NCBI RefSeq assembly: GCF_021531055.1
Contig: NZ_JADYTL010000005.1
Location: 155,655-219,654 of the forward strand
Reading direction: 5' to 3'
DNA from: Collinsella tanakaei
GTDB lineage: Bacteria > Actinomycetota > Coriobacteriia > Coriobacteriales > Coriobacteriaceae
Length of the DNA: 64,000 nt
Positions 52,136-60,495 of this stretch are shown one piece after another. The position numbers were made by a program, and so were the translations under genes. The notes beneath the pieces were generated by a model. The model saw nothing but the letters and a program-made list of their open reading frames with translations. It had not been told where the DNA came from and did no database searches. Every line of letters starts with the position of its first letter. Position 1 is the stretch's first letter.

Positions 52136-52186
52136 GCGACAAGTTGGGGCGACAGACAAGTTGGGGCCAGGTACAAACTTGTCGCC
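52136..52186. repeat. Type F repeat, inverted pair
   Basis: GCGACAAGTTGGGGC (52136-52150) and the reverse form GGCCAGGTACAAACTTGTCGC (ending 52186) face each other around a short partial copy, so the block can fold on itself. It lies 11 bases after the ATPase stop. Confidence 0.72.
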
Positions 52187-52211
52187 TTGGCAGGCAGGTT
52201 GCTTGTGTTCG

Positions 52212-52250
52212 AAGCGGTCCGCCCCTGATCGGGGTCGGGCCGCTTTTTTG
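52212..52250 (+). terminator. Rho-independent terminator of the amino acid operon
   Basis: AAGCGGTCCGCCCC pairs with GGGGTCGGGCCGCTT (one G-U) and runs into TTTTTT. Confidence 0.88.
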
Positions 52251-52343
52251 CTATATGGCGGGGCTGCCGGGATGGCTCCGGACCCGGCTTTTCCGTCCGT
52301 GACGGGACCCGGCCCGTCATTTCGCTGCCGCGCGTTGGGCGGC

Positions 52344-52537
52344 TGGACAATCTGTTCAGATATGAAGGTTTGGGAGGCCCGAATTCGGGGCGATCGGGTC
52401 CGCCCGCGCATGCCGGTTTTGAGCGGGCATCATAAGAGGATGCGTTCTTGCTGTTAAGCGAAAGTGCTTACAACGGACATCGTTTTCTGAAACCCGATTC
52501 AGGCCTCCCAGACCTTCATATCTGAACAAATTGCCCA
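52344..52537. repeat. Type G element with imperfect 42-bp inverted ends
   Basis: Ends 52344-52385 and 52496-52537 match as reverse complements at 37 of 42 positions (core TTCAGATATGAAGG, TGGGAGGCC). The interior is 110 bp with no gene. The stretch 52540-52740 also has no recognised gene; it contains one hairpin (CCGCCCC/GGGGCGG) and short unsupported frames only. Confidence 0.78.
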
Positions 52538-52745
52538 TACCGGCGTCCAGTCATCTGACAAAGGGGCCAAAGAGGGCGGGCCACGCCTGCCCAATGCATG
52601 TCGCAACCACTGGCGGCGGTTCGCTTCTGGCAAAATCGGGCTTGCTGCCATCTCGTCGTCCATCCGCCCCGCGGGGGCGGGATTCCCTATATCGCTCAGT
52701 ATCATCTGAATGTCGAATCCATATCGTGAAGGACGGCGCCATCGC

Positions 52746-52852
52746 TCGACAAGTTTGCGACAGGTTTGTACCTGGCACCTTCTTGTCGGCGACAAGTTTG
52801 TACCTGGCACCAATTTGTCGCCTGACGTGGCGGCATCTTGTCGCTGTGAACA
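52746..52852. repeat. Type F repeat cluster
   Basis: Copies of GACAAGTTTGTACCTGGCAC and variants at about 52747-52778, 52790-52819 and a shortened copy at 52820-52852 (TTTGTCGCC, CTTGTCGC). It lies about 50 bases upstream of the prfA promoter. Confidence 0.72.
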
Positions 52853-52899
52853 TTTTGCGCAGGTAGAGATGGTATATGATGCCCAGAGGCCGCCGCCGC

Positions 52900-52927
52900 T
52901 TGCCCTTGCGCGCCAGCCGGGTATGAT
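52900..52927 (+). promoter_or_regulatory. Promoter for the prfA unit
   Basis: TTGCCC (52900-52905), a 16-bp spacer and TATGAT (52922-52927). The transcript would have a leader of about 140 nt, containing a small GAGCG-type hairpin near 52996 and a possible 8-codon frame (GTG at 52954, after AAAGGA). Confidence 0.55.
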
Positions 52928-53074
52928 AGATGCCCGAGAGAAAGGATTCGCGCGTGTACCTCAGATTCGACATGTTCTAGCTGGGTTCGCATAGCGCTCG
53001 CTTGGCCGAGCGACCCGCAATCCCGCCCCATGTCCATGCGCGGACACACGCCCGCCGATCGCAAAGGAACCATC

Positions 53075-54145
53075 ATGCGCGACAAACTAGAGAAAATCAC
53101 CATCGTCTACGAGGAGCTCGAGAAGAAGCTCGCCGACCCTTCGGTGGCATCCGATATCAAGGAGTACACGCGTCTCAATAAGGAATATGCGCATCAGACT
53201 CCGCTCGTGACCGCCGCGCGCGAGTACATCGGCGCTCTCGACGATATCGACGCCGCCAAGGAGATGCAGCGCGAGACCACCGACCCGGACGAGAAGGCCC
53301 TGCTGCAGGAGGAGATCGCCGCCAACGAGGCCAAGCTCCCGAAGCTCGAGGAAGACATCAAGTTCATGCTCATCCCGGGCGATCCCAACGACGAGAAGAA
53401 CACCATCGTCGAGATCCGCTCCGCCGCCGGCGGCGACGAGGCGGCCATCTTCGCGGGCGACCTGTTCAAGATGTACCAGCGTTTCTGCGACCACCAGGGC
53501 TGGAAGCTCGAGGTGCTCGATTCGAGCCCGAGCGAGGCCGGCGGCTTCAAGTCCATCGAGTTCAAGGTCAACGGCGACAAGGTCTACTCCGTCATGAAGT
53601 ACGAGTCCGGCGTGCACCGCGTGCAGCGCGTCCCCAAGACCGAGAGCCAGGGCCGCATCCAGACCTCGACGGCCACGGTCGCCGTGCTTCCCGAGGCCGA
53701 CGAGATCGACGTCCAGATCAACCAGGCCGACCTGCGCATCGACACGTACTGCGCGTCGGGCCCCGGCGGCCAGTGCGTCAACACCACGTACTCGGCGGTG
53801 CGTATCACCCACCTGCCCACCAACACCGTGGTGCAGTCGCAGGAGCAGCGCTCCCAGATCCAGAACCGCGAGGTCTGCATGCAGATGCTGCGCGCCCGCC
53901 TGTACGAGATGGAGCTCGAGAAGCAGCAGGCGGAGTTGGGCGCCGAGCGCTCCGCGCAGATCGGCCACGGTAATCGTTCGGAGAAGATCCGCACGTACAA
54001 CCAGCCGCAGGACCGTGTGACCGACCACCGCATCGGCTTCAACTCCACCTACAACGGCGTGCTGCTGGGCGACCAGCTCAGCACCGTGATCGAGGCGCTC
54101 GCCGCCGCGGATCGCGCCGAGAAGCTCGCGCAGGCGGTTGACTGA
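53075..54145 (+). CDS. prfA: Peptide chain release factor 1
   Basis: A 356-residue release factor reading UAA and UAG. The tripeptide-anticodon region is [23 protein letters not shown] (PKT where E. coli RF1 has PAT). GGQ is at 231-233 in [22 protein letters not shown] and hydrolyses peptidyl-tRNA. RF1 rather than RF2 is shown by the P-x-T motif. Length normal. AAAGGAA precedes the ATG at 53075. It is followed by a membrane isomerase gene; no prmC methyltransferase gene is adjacent. Confidence 0.96.
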   Translation: MRDKLEKITIVYEELEKKLADPSVASDIKEYTRLNKEYAHQTPLVTAAREYIGALDDIDAAKEMQRETTDPDEKALLQEEIAANEAKLPKLEEDIKFMLIPGDPNDEKNTIVEIRSAAGGDEAAIFAGDLFKMYQRFCDHQGWKLEVLDSSPSEAGGFKSIEFKVNGDKVYSVMKYESGVHRVQRVPKTESQGRIQTSTATVAVLPEADEIDVQINQADLRIDTYCASGPGGQCVNTTYSAVRITHLPTNTVVQSQEQRSQIQNREVCMQMLRARLYEMELEKQQAELGAERSAQIGHGNRSEKIRTYNQPQDRVTDHRIGFNSTYNGVLLGDQLSTVIEALAAADRAEKLAQAVD

Positions 54146-54189
54146 TCGCCGCTTCGAAGCGGCATCCCACGATAGGCGAAAGGGACACG

Positions 54190-55392
54190 ATGGCTAACAA
54201 GACCCCGCGCATCAAGCGCGAACCCGCCCCGGAGGCTCCCAAGTCCAAGGCCCAGCAGCGGGCCGACCGCAAGGAGCAGCGCAGCAAGATCGTCAAGATC
54301 GTGCTGGTCGCCCTCGGCTGCCTGGCCATGCTGCTGTCGGTGACGACCATGGCGTGCTCCGGCTTCTTGAACGAGGCGACGCAGGATGAAGGCTACCACC
54401 TCACCGGCGGCGTCGCGGCGACGGTCAAGGGCGTCAACATCACCGAGGACACCGTCACCAACCAGATCATGAGCCTGCGTGAGGCATACGGCTACGACAG
54501 CGACGAGGACTGGGCGCAGTACCTCGCCGACAGCGGTCTTACGCCCGAGAGCTACCGCGAGCAGGTGATCGACAGCTACGCGCAGCAGTACCTGCTGACC
54601 GCAGCGCAAAACGAGTACAACATCACGGTGTCCGACGAGGAGATCCAGGAGGCGTGGGACGAGGCGGTCTCGGCCTACGACAGCGAGGACGCCTTCATCG
54701 AGCAGCTCTCGACGTTCGGCTACACCGAGGAGAGCTACAAGGAGAGCCTGGGCAACAGCTTGGCGCAGGAGAAGCTGCGCGACGAGGTGGCGCCGGTCGA
54801 CGAGCCGACCGATGATGACATCGTGGCGTACTTCAACGAGAACTCCAGCGCACTGAACGATGCGCGCCGTTCGTCCAACCTGCTGATCAAGGTCGACAGC
54901 GATGCGTCCGACGACGAGAAGGCCGAGGCGAAGGCGACCGCCGAGGACGTGTTGGCCAAGATCAACGCCGGTGACCTGACGTTCGAGGAGGCCGTCGAAA
55001 AGTACTCCGACGATACCGCCTCGGCGCCCGACGGCGGCGACGTGGGCTGGGATAAGCTCACGACCTTCGTGACCGAGTACCAGGACGCTTTGTCGCAGCT
55101 CGGCGAGGGCGATGTGAGCGGCGTGGTCGAGACGAGCTACGGCTACCACATCATCAAGTGCACCGAGCTGTTCCATGTGGACGGCGAGCTGACGAAGGCC
55201 GACGAGATCCCCGAGGAGATCCGTGATGCGATCTCGGATGCGATCGTGTCGGAGGAGCAGGGTGCCGCCTATACCGAGTGGTGGGAGAACTACCAGGAGC
55301 AGGCGGATCTCGAGATCAATCCCATGCCCGAGGACGTGCCCTACAACGTGGACATGAACCTCGCGACGGCAGGTTCCGGCTCCGCCGAGTAG
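54190..55392 (+). CDS. Membrane-anchored parvulin-type peptidyl-prolyl isomerase (SurA/PrsA type)
   Basis: A 400-residue extracytoplasmic foldase. A Lys/Arg-rich cytoplasmic start is followed by a transmembrane segment (about 38-60, ending VTTMACSG, a poor lipobox), a helical SurA_N-like region (about 80-215) and a parvulin domain (about 225-335; RRSSNLLIKVDSD, AGDLTFEEAVEKYSDDTAS, GGDVGWDKLTTFV, SYGYHIIKCTE). It should help exported proteins fold. The ATG at 54190 follows the prfA stop by 44 bases, so they may be co-transcribed. The tail is acidic and Gly/Ser-rich. Confidence 0.9.
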   Translation: MANKTPRIKREPAPEAPKSKAQQRADRKEQRSKIVKIVLVALGCLAMLLSVTTMACSGFLNEATQDEGYHLTGGVAATVKGVNITEDTVTNQIMSLREAYGYDSDEDWAQYLADSGLTPESYREQVIDSYAQQYLLTAAQNEYNITVSDEEIQEAWDEAVSAYDSEDAFIEQLSTFGYTEESYKESLGNSLAQEKLRDEVAPVDEPTDDDIVAYFNENSSALNDARRSSNLLIKVDSDASDDEKAEAKATAEDVLAKINAGDLTFEEAVEKYSDDTASAPDGGDVGWDKLTTFVTEYQDALSQLGEGDVSGVVETSYGYHIIKCTELFHVDGELTKADEIPEEIRDAISDAIVSEEQGAAYTEWWENYQEQADLEINPMPEDVPYNVDMNLATAGSGSAE

Positions 55393-55475
55393 GCGCGAGC
55401 TTGGAATCAAGGTAACGTGGGCGGGCGTCGGCGCGGCGGGTGCCGTGGCGGCGCCGTTCCCGATAAGGAGGAAGC

Positions 55476-55919
55476 ATGACGAGCGAGCAGCTGCATGACG
55501 AGATGGTCAAGGCGATGAAAGCCAAGGACAAGGTGCGCCTGTCGATTCTGCGCCAGGTGATCGGCGAGGTGAAGAACGTCGAGGTCAACGAGCGCCGCGA
55601 CGCTACCGAGCAGGATGTGAACCAGCAGATCCGTCGCCTGATCAAGCAGACGGGCGAGACGCTCGAGATGTCCATCAAGGCCGGCACCAACCAGGAGCGC
55701 ACCGATACGCTCACCGAGCAGGTCAAGATCCTGGAGAGTCTGCTGCCCGAGCAGGTGAGCGGCGAGGCGCTGGTGGCGCTGATCGAGCAGACGATCGCCG
55801 AGCTCGGTGCGACGAGCAAGAAGGATATGGGTCGCGTGATGGGTGCGCTGAACAGCGCGACCGGCGGAAACTTCGACAAGCCCGCCGCCGCGCGCGAAGT
55901 CGGGGCCCGTCTGGCCTAA
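55476..55919 (+). CDS. GatB/YqeY domain protein
   Basis: A 147-residue protein of the YqeY family, similar to the tail domain of GatB that contacts tRNA. Diagnostic words are LHDEMVKAMKAKDKVRLSILRQVIGEVKN near the start and KKDMGRVMGALNSATGGNFDKPAAAREVGARL at the end. It probably binds tRNA, with an unknown role. AAGGAGG (55468-) precedes the ATG. It follows the isomerase gene on the same strand. Confidence 0.92.
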   Translation: MTSEQLHDEMVKAMKAKDKVRLSILRQVIGEVKNVEVNERRDATEQDVNQQIRRLIKQTGETLEMSIKAGTNQERTDTLTEQVKILESLLPEQVSGEALVALIEQTIAELGATSKKDMGRVMGALNSATGGNFDKPAAAREVGARLA

Positions 55920-56017
55920 GGGACACACCGGGCAGGCCGCCCTGTTCTGCCGCCTTTCGGGTACGTAACAGGAGTGTTTCCAAATCGTGCCTGCAAACGC
56001 TCCACCCAAGCGGTGTG

Positions 56018-56165
56018 TATAATGTGTTCTCACCAGGGATGGAGTATCCGCAATCGACGCCCTGATGCGCATTTTTATTGAATAATGCGTCCAGTGCATC
56101 GATTGTCACATATACAAAGAGTTATATCGCGCACCATATGTGATTCAACCATATTGCATACGCGC
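56018..56165 (+). promoter_or_regulatory. Promoter and AT-rich leader of the second amino acid operon
   Basis: TATAAT (56018-56023) is a good -10 box. The leader that follows is AT-rich, unlike its surroundings, and contains the dyad GCATTTTTATTGAATAATGC (56069-56088) and GATTCAACCATATTGCATA (56142-56160), both reminiscent of ArgR boxes (ATTCA/TGCAT halves). The first could instead be a hairpin. The rest of 55920-56258 shows no gene. Confidence 0.45.
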
Positions 56166-56258
56166 ACGAGTCGAACAACATCGCCCGGCCACGCACTCGC
56201 CCCGCGAGGAGGACATATTCCGCACGTGACCGGCACGCAAAGGAGAGGAATCGCGTCC

Positions 56259-56990
56259 ATGGCCGACATGATCGAGATCAAGAACCTCAACAAGTACTTC
56301 GGCGATCTGCACGTCCTCAAGGACATCAACCTGACCGTCAAGGCGGGCGAGAAGGTCGTCGTCATCGGTCCGTCCGGTTCGGGCAAGTCCACGCTCATCC
56401 GCTGCGTCGACTATCTCGAGGAGCCCACGAGCGGCGACGTCATCATCGACGGCACGCCGCTGACCAAGAAGAACCACCTGGAGATGGCCCGTAAGTACTC
56501 CTCCATGGTGTTCCAGCAGTTCAACCTGTATCCCAACATGACGGTGCTCGGCAACCTCACGCTGGCCCCCATCAAGCTCCAGAAGAAGAGCAAGGAGGAG
56601 GCCAACAAGATCGCCATGGCCGCGCTCGAGCGCGTCGGTCTGGCCCAGAAGGCCGGCGAGTACCCGCAGAACCTCTCCGGCGGCCAGCAGCAGCGCGTCG
56701 CCATCGCGCGCGCCATGTGCACCAAGCAGCCGATCATCCTGTTCGACGAGCCCACCTCGGCGCTCGACCCCGAGATGATCCAGGAGGTGCTCGACGTTAT
56801 GATCGAGCTCGCGCAGGACAACATCACCATGATCTGCGTGACGCACGAGATGAACTTCGCCAAGCAGGTGGCAGACCGCGTCCTGTTCATGGACGACGGT
56901 CAGATCCTGGAGGAGGGCACGCCCGAGCACTTCTTCACCAACCCGCAGAATCCGCGCTGCAAGGACTTCCTCAACAAGATCCTGCACTAG
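56259..56990 (+). CDS. Glutamine/glutamate-type ABC transporter, ATP-binding protein
   Basis: A 243-residue GlnQ-type ATPase: Walker [10 protein letters not shown] (about residues 38-46), Q-loop [16 protein letters not shown], signature LSGGQQQRV, Walker [16 protein letters not shown], switch His in [11 protein letters not shown]. Unusually for such operons, the ATPase gene comes first, before the binding protein and two permeases. The ATG at 56259 follows AGGAGAGG. The long in-frame extension upstream is leader DNA. Confidence 0.95.
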   Translation: MADMIEIKNLNKYFGDLHVLKDINLTVKAGEKVVVIGPSGSGKSTLIRCVDYLEEPTSGDVIIDGTPLTKKNHLEMARKYSSMVFQQFNLYPNMTVLGNLTLAPIKLQKKSKEEANKIAMAALERVGLAQKAGEYPQNLSGGQQQRVAIARAMCTKQPIILFDEPTSALDPEMIQEVLDVMIELAQDNITMICVTHEMNFAKQVADRVLFMDDGQILEEGTPEHFFTNPQNPRCKDFLNKILH

Positions 56991-57122
56991 GCGCTTGATT
57001 CATCGGTGGGCCGCTTCCGGTCCACCCGACGGGCATACGCCCGTCTTCGGCGTCAACCTCACGCCGACCAGCTTGCCCCGGCGTTTTGCCGTGGGCTCAG
57101 TACCAAGGAAGGGGTACCGATT

Positions 57123-57986
57123 ATGAAGATGTCACGTCGTCAGTTCCTGCAGATTTGCGGTCTCGGTGTCGCTTCGGTCGCGGGCGCGAGCGCGCTTGCC
57201 GGCTGCGGTGGCGGTTCCGATGGCGGCAACGGCTCCAGCTCCGATGCCACCTCCAAGCTCCAGACCATCAAGGATCGCGGTAAGCTTGCCGCCGGCGTCA
57301 AGGCCGACGTGCTCGGCTACGGCTATCTCAACACCGAGACCAACGAGTACGAGGGCCTCGAGATCGACCTATGCTATCAGGTCGCCGCCGCGGTGCTCGG
57401 CGTGTCCTACGACGAGGCCAAGGAGCAGAAGCTCGTCGAGTTCACGACCGTGACGCCCAAGACGCGCGGCCCGCTCATCGACAACGACACCCTCGACATC
57501 GTGTGCGCGACCTACACGATCACCGATGAGCGCCTCGAGGACTGGGACTTCTCCGATCCGTATCGCACCGACCACGTCGGCATCATGATCATGAAGTCCT
57601 CCGGCATGTCCTCCATGGCCGACCTCGACGGCAAGATCATCGGCGTCTCCCAGGGTTCCACCACCAAGGACGCCATCCTCACCATGCTCGAGGATGAGGG
57701 TATCGACGCCACGCCCGAGTTCAAGGAGTACGCGGATTACCCGTCGATCAACTCCGCACTCGAGAGCGGCAACATCGATGCGTTCGCCATGGACCGCTCC
57801 ACGCTGAACACCTACATGAACGATCAGAAGGAGCTGCTGCAGCCCGAGATCGAGTTCGGCGAGCAGAACTACGGCATCGCCACCAAGAAGGGTTCCGACC
57901 TGTCCGAGGTCGTCAACGAGACCGTCAACGAGCTGCTCGACAACGGCTGGCTCGATGAGGAAGCCGAGACCTGGAACCTCCTGTAA
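57123..57986 (+). CDS. Glutamine/glutamate-type ABC transporter, substrate-binding lipoprotein
   Basis: A 287-residue family 3 binding protein. The signal SRRQFLQICGLGVASVAGASALAGC has a twin-arginine-like start and a lipobox (LAGC), followed by a Gly/Ser linker. The mature part KDRGKLAAGVKADVLGYGYLN, YEGLEIDLCYQVAAAVLG and DIVCATYTITDERLEDWDFSDPY resemble GluB/GlnH of actinobacteria and Firmicutes. It should deliver an acidic amino acid or glutamine to the permeases downstream. The ATG at 57123 follows AAGGAAGGGG. Confidence 0.93.
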   Translation: MKMSRRQFLQICGLGVASVAGASALAGCGGGSDGGNGSSSDATSKLQTIKDRGKLAAGVKADVLGYGYLNTETNEYEGLEIDLCYQVAAAVLGVSYDEAKEQKLVEFTTVTPKTRGPLIDNDTLDIVCATYTITDERLEDWDFSDPYRTDHVGIMIMKSSGMSSMADLDGKIIGVSQGSTTKDAILTMLEDEGIDATPEFKEYADYPSINSALESGNIDAFAMDRSTLNTYMNDQKELLQPEIEFGEQNYGIATKKGSDLSEVVNETVNELLDNGWLDEEAETWNLL

Positions 57987-58039
57987 GGGTTATCGAATCC
58001 CGTGCGCGTCGGCCTTGAGCGGGCGGCGCGCACGGTCCG

Positions 58040-58072
58040 TCGCCCGGGCGGCACGTTCCGCTCGGGCGATTT
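58040..58072 (+). terminator. Intercistronic hairpin after the binding-protein gene
   Basis: TCGCCCG (58040-58046) pairs with CGGGCGA (58063-58069), then TTTGC. As in the first amino acid operon, it separates the binding-protein gene from the permease and may set their relative output. Confidence 0.5.
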
Positions 58073-58100
58073 GCACGTATTGGAAAAGGGAAGGAGCGCT

Positions 58101-58847
58101 ATGCTCGAAGGCCTCTTCGATCCCAGGCGCTGGGAAATCACCATGAGCGAGATGCCGAGCCTGTGGGAGGGCTTCGGCTTCACGCTGCAGGTGGTTGTCG
58201 CCGGCCTGCTGCTCAGTTTGGTGCTCGGCACCATCCTGGGCGTCTTCTCCACGACGCATTCGCGCGTGCTGCGCCTGATCAGCCGTATCTACGTGGAGTT
58301 CTTCCAGAACACCCCGCTGCCCGTGCAGGTGTTCTTCTACTACATGGCCGGTCCCCGCGTGCTGCAGATGATCACGGGGGCCGACGGTCCGGTGCGTATC
58401 TCGGCGTTCGCCATCGGCGCGCTCGGTGTGGGTCTGTACCATGCCGCGTACATCTCCGAGGTTATCCGCACCGGTATCGAGAGCGTGCCGCGCGGTCAGA
58501 TGGAGGCGGCGCTGTCGCAGGGCTTCACGCGTACGCAGTCCTACGCCTACATCATCCTGCCGCAGACGTTCAAGGTCATCCTGCCTCCGCTGTGCAACCA
58601 GGCGCTGAACCTCGTCAAGAACACCTCGGTGCTCGCGCTCATCGCCGGCGGCGACCTTATGTACAACGCGGACAACTTCGTGTCCACCTACGGCTACCTG
58701 CAGGGCTACATCATGGCCTGCGTGCTGTACTTTATCATCTGCTTCCCGCTGGCGCTGCTGGTCCAGTGGCTCGAGCGCCGCTCCAAGCGTCGTCCGCGCG
58801 CCAAGAACATTCCCGGTATCACCCCCGAGCCCGCGAAGGAGGCGTAG
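58101..58847 (+). CDS. Glutamine/glutamate-type ABC transporter, permease 1
   Basis: A 248-residue HisM/GlnP-type permease with about five membrane helices. The EAA loop is EVIRTGIESVPRGQMEAALSQGFTRTQSYAYIILPQ, and FFQNTPLPVQVFFYY is the typical first-loop motif. AAGGAGC precedes the ATG at 58101. It lies 3 bp from the second permease gene; the two should form a heterodimer served by the ATPase at 56259. Confidence 0.93.
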   Translation: MLEGLFDPRRWEITMSEMPSLWEGFGFTLQVVVAGLLLSLVLGTILGVFSTTHSRVLRLISRIYVEFFQNTPLPVQVFFYYMAGPRVLQMITGADGPVRISAFAIGALGVGLYHAAYISEVIRTGIESVPRGQMEAALSQGFTRTQSYAYIILPQTFKVILPPLCNQALNLVKNTSVLALIAGGDLMYNADNFVSTYGYLQGYIMACVLYFIICFPLALLVQWLERRSKRRPRAKNIPGITPEPAKEA

Positions 58848-58850
58848 AGC

Positions 58851-59498
58851 ATGGAAATTTTCACCCCGGCAAACGTCTCGTTCATCATGATGGGCTTTCT
58901 GAAGACCATCGAGATCTCGGTGCTCGCCATCATCTGCTCGGTGATCCTGGGCACGGTGCTGGCGCTCGTCAAGCAGTTCTGCACCGGCAAGCTCAGCATC
59001 TTCAAGTGGTTGGTGAGCGCCTATATCGAGCTGTTCCGCTGCACGCCCAATCTGCTGTGGATCCTGTTCATCTACTTCACGGTCAAGGGCGACGACGTCT
59101 TCATCTCGGTGCTGGCGTTCACGATCTTCACGTCCGCCGTCATGGCCGAGATCATTCGCGGCGGCCTGAACTCCATCCCCAAAAGCCAGTTCGAGGCGGC
59201 CAAGTCGCAGGGCTTCGGCTTTTTCTCATCGATGCGCCTGATCATCCTGCCGCAGACGTTCCGCACGATCATCCCCGCGCTGTTCAGCCAGTGCACCACG
59301 GTCATCAAGGACTCGTCGTACCTGGCCGGCATCAACGTGATGGAGTTCATGTTCAGCGCGAAGGTCGTCATGGGTTACACGAGCGACCTCTCGCAGGTGC
59401 TGTTGCTGTACGGCTTCGTGTTCGCGCTATACTTCATCTTGAACTTCGGCATCTCGCTGATCGTGCGCTTCTACCAGCGTCGTCTGGTGTCTGCGTAA
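58851..59498 (+). CDS. Glutamine/glutamate-type ABC transporter, permease 2
   Basis: A 215-residue HisM/GlnP-type permease, partner of the previous one. Motifs: YIELFRCTPNLLWILFIYF and EIIRGGLNSIPKSQFEAAKSQGFGFFSSMRLIILPQ (EAA loop). About five membrane helices. It ends the transport operon; the cytidylate-kinase-like gene follows after about 75 bases. Confidence 0.93.
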   Translation: MEIFTPANVSFIMMGFLKTIEISVLAIICSVILGTVLALVKQFCTGKLSIFKWLVSAYIELFRCTPNLLWILFIYFTVKGDDVFISVLAFTIFTSAVMAEIIRGGLNSIPKSQFEAAKSQGFGFFSSMRLIILPQTFRTIIPALFSQCTTVIKDSSYLAGINVMEFMFSAKVVMGYTSDLSQVLLLYGFVFALYFILNFGISLIVRFYQRRLVSA

Positions 59499-59574
59499 CC
59501 GCGTCGGGGGATTGTTGCCGGGTTGCGGGACCGTTGTCGGAACGGTTGCGCGCTCGGCGGATTGGATGGCACCC

Positions 59575-60282
59575 ATGCCTAAGAAGAACGACAAGAAGGC
59601 GGACGTCTCCAAGCTCCTCGCTCAGGATATGTACGCCAACGACGCACTCGGCGCCCCCACCGAGGAGGGCGATCCGGAGTATCCGGTGGTCATCACCATC
59701 GCGCGCGAATACGGTACGGACGCGCACGAGATCGGCATCGCGCTGCAGGAGCGTCTGGGGATTCCCCTGTACGACAACGAGCTGCTGATCCGCGCCGCCC
59801 GTCGCTCCGACACGGTGGTCGAGAAGGTCGCGCCCTACGACGAGGCGGTCGCCGCCGAGATGATGGCGTTTCTGCCGGATCGCTTCGACGCCCGCACCAT
59901 GGCGGATAAGCTGTTCGAGAGCCTGCGCCAGGTGATCTTGGACGTGGGCACGAACGAGTCGTGCATCATCATCGGCCGTCTGTCCGATTACATCCTGCGC
60001 GACAATCCGAATCTCATCAATGTGTTCGTGACGGCACCGCTCGCCGAGCGCATCGAGATCGTTCGTGCACGCCGTGGCGTGTCCGAGCAGAAGGCGCTCA
60101 AGCTGATTAAGAAGATGCAGCGCAACCGCGAGCTGTTCTACAAGCGCTACTCGGCCGGTAAGACCAAGCTGCGCCTGCACAAGGACCTTATGGTGAACCG
60201 CGCGCTATTCGGCGTCGAGGGCTGCTGCGAGATCATCTCGAAGGCCTACGAGGTCAAGATGCGCGAGCTCGGTAGGATGTAA
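59575..60282 (+). CDS. Cytidylate kinase-like family protein with altered P-loop
   Basis: A 235-residue protein resembling the cytidylate kinase-like family (PF13189-type). VVITIAREYGTDAHEIGIALQERLGIPLYDNELL aligns with the usual REFGSGGREIG...LGIPYYD start, but the glycine-rich GSGG is here GTDA, so nucleotide binding may be changed. NVFVTAPLAERIEIVRARRGVSEQKAL and RNRELFYKRYS are the lid and late family motifs. The substrate is unknown. I chose the ATG at 59575 (GGATGG five bases upstream); 59566 is close by. It may be co-transcribed with the amino acid operon. Confidence 0.78.
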   Translation: MPKKNDKKADVSKLLAQDMYANDALGAPTEEGDPEYPVVITIAREYGTDAHEIGIALQERLGIPLYDNELLIRAARRSDTVVEKVAPYDEAVAAEMMAFLPDRFDARTMADKLFESLRQVILDVGTNESCIIIGRLSDYILRDNPNLINVFVTAPLAERIEIVRARRGVSEQKALKLIKKMQRNRELFYKRYSAGKTKLRLHKDLMVNRALFGVEGCCEIISKAYEVKMRELGRM

Positions 60283-60308
60283 AGTGCAATCTACGTTTTT
60301 GGCGTGAG

Positions 60309-60352
60309 AAGGGCCCGCCTGCGGTGGATATGCGCACCACAGACGGGCCTTT
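60309..60352 (+). terminator. Imperfect terminator hairpin
   Basis: AAGGGCCCGCCTGCGGTG pairs, with bulges, to CACCACAGACGGGCCTTT, followed by a short T run. It ends the kinase-like gene. Confidence 0.6.
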
Positions 60353-60379
60353 GCATGGGACGGGATCGCGTATGGAATC

Positions 60380-60479
60380 GGCTCGGTGCGTAATTTCACC
60401 CCAGGGGTTTTGTTACACCGGGCAGCCCTTGGGCTGCCCGGTGTAACAAAACCCCTGGGGTGAAATTACGCACCGAGCC
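60380..60479. repeat. Type D perfect palindrome (49-bp arms)
   Basis: Arms 60380-60428 and 60431-60479 are identical as reverse complements over all 49 bases, with a TT loop. It includes GGTGCGTAATTTCACCCC. It lies between the convergent kinase-like and AbrB genes, 17 bases from the latter's stop. No T tract. Confidence 0.92.
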
Positions 60480-60495
60480 CCGTTTCACGCACATG

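Noticed and set aside
52531..52973. Short frames of about 100-140 codons in the gap before prfA
   Set aside because: They are built largely of repeat-derived words (products reading KFVPGTNLSP and similar), occur on both strands and have no family resemblance.
53757..53790. Unusual GPGGQC context in release factor 1
   Set aside because: GPGGQ is common in actinobacterial RF1; the GGQ is intact, so nothing odd is implied.
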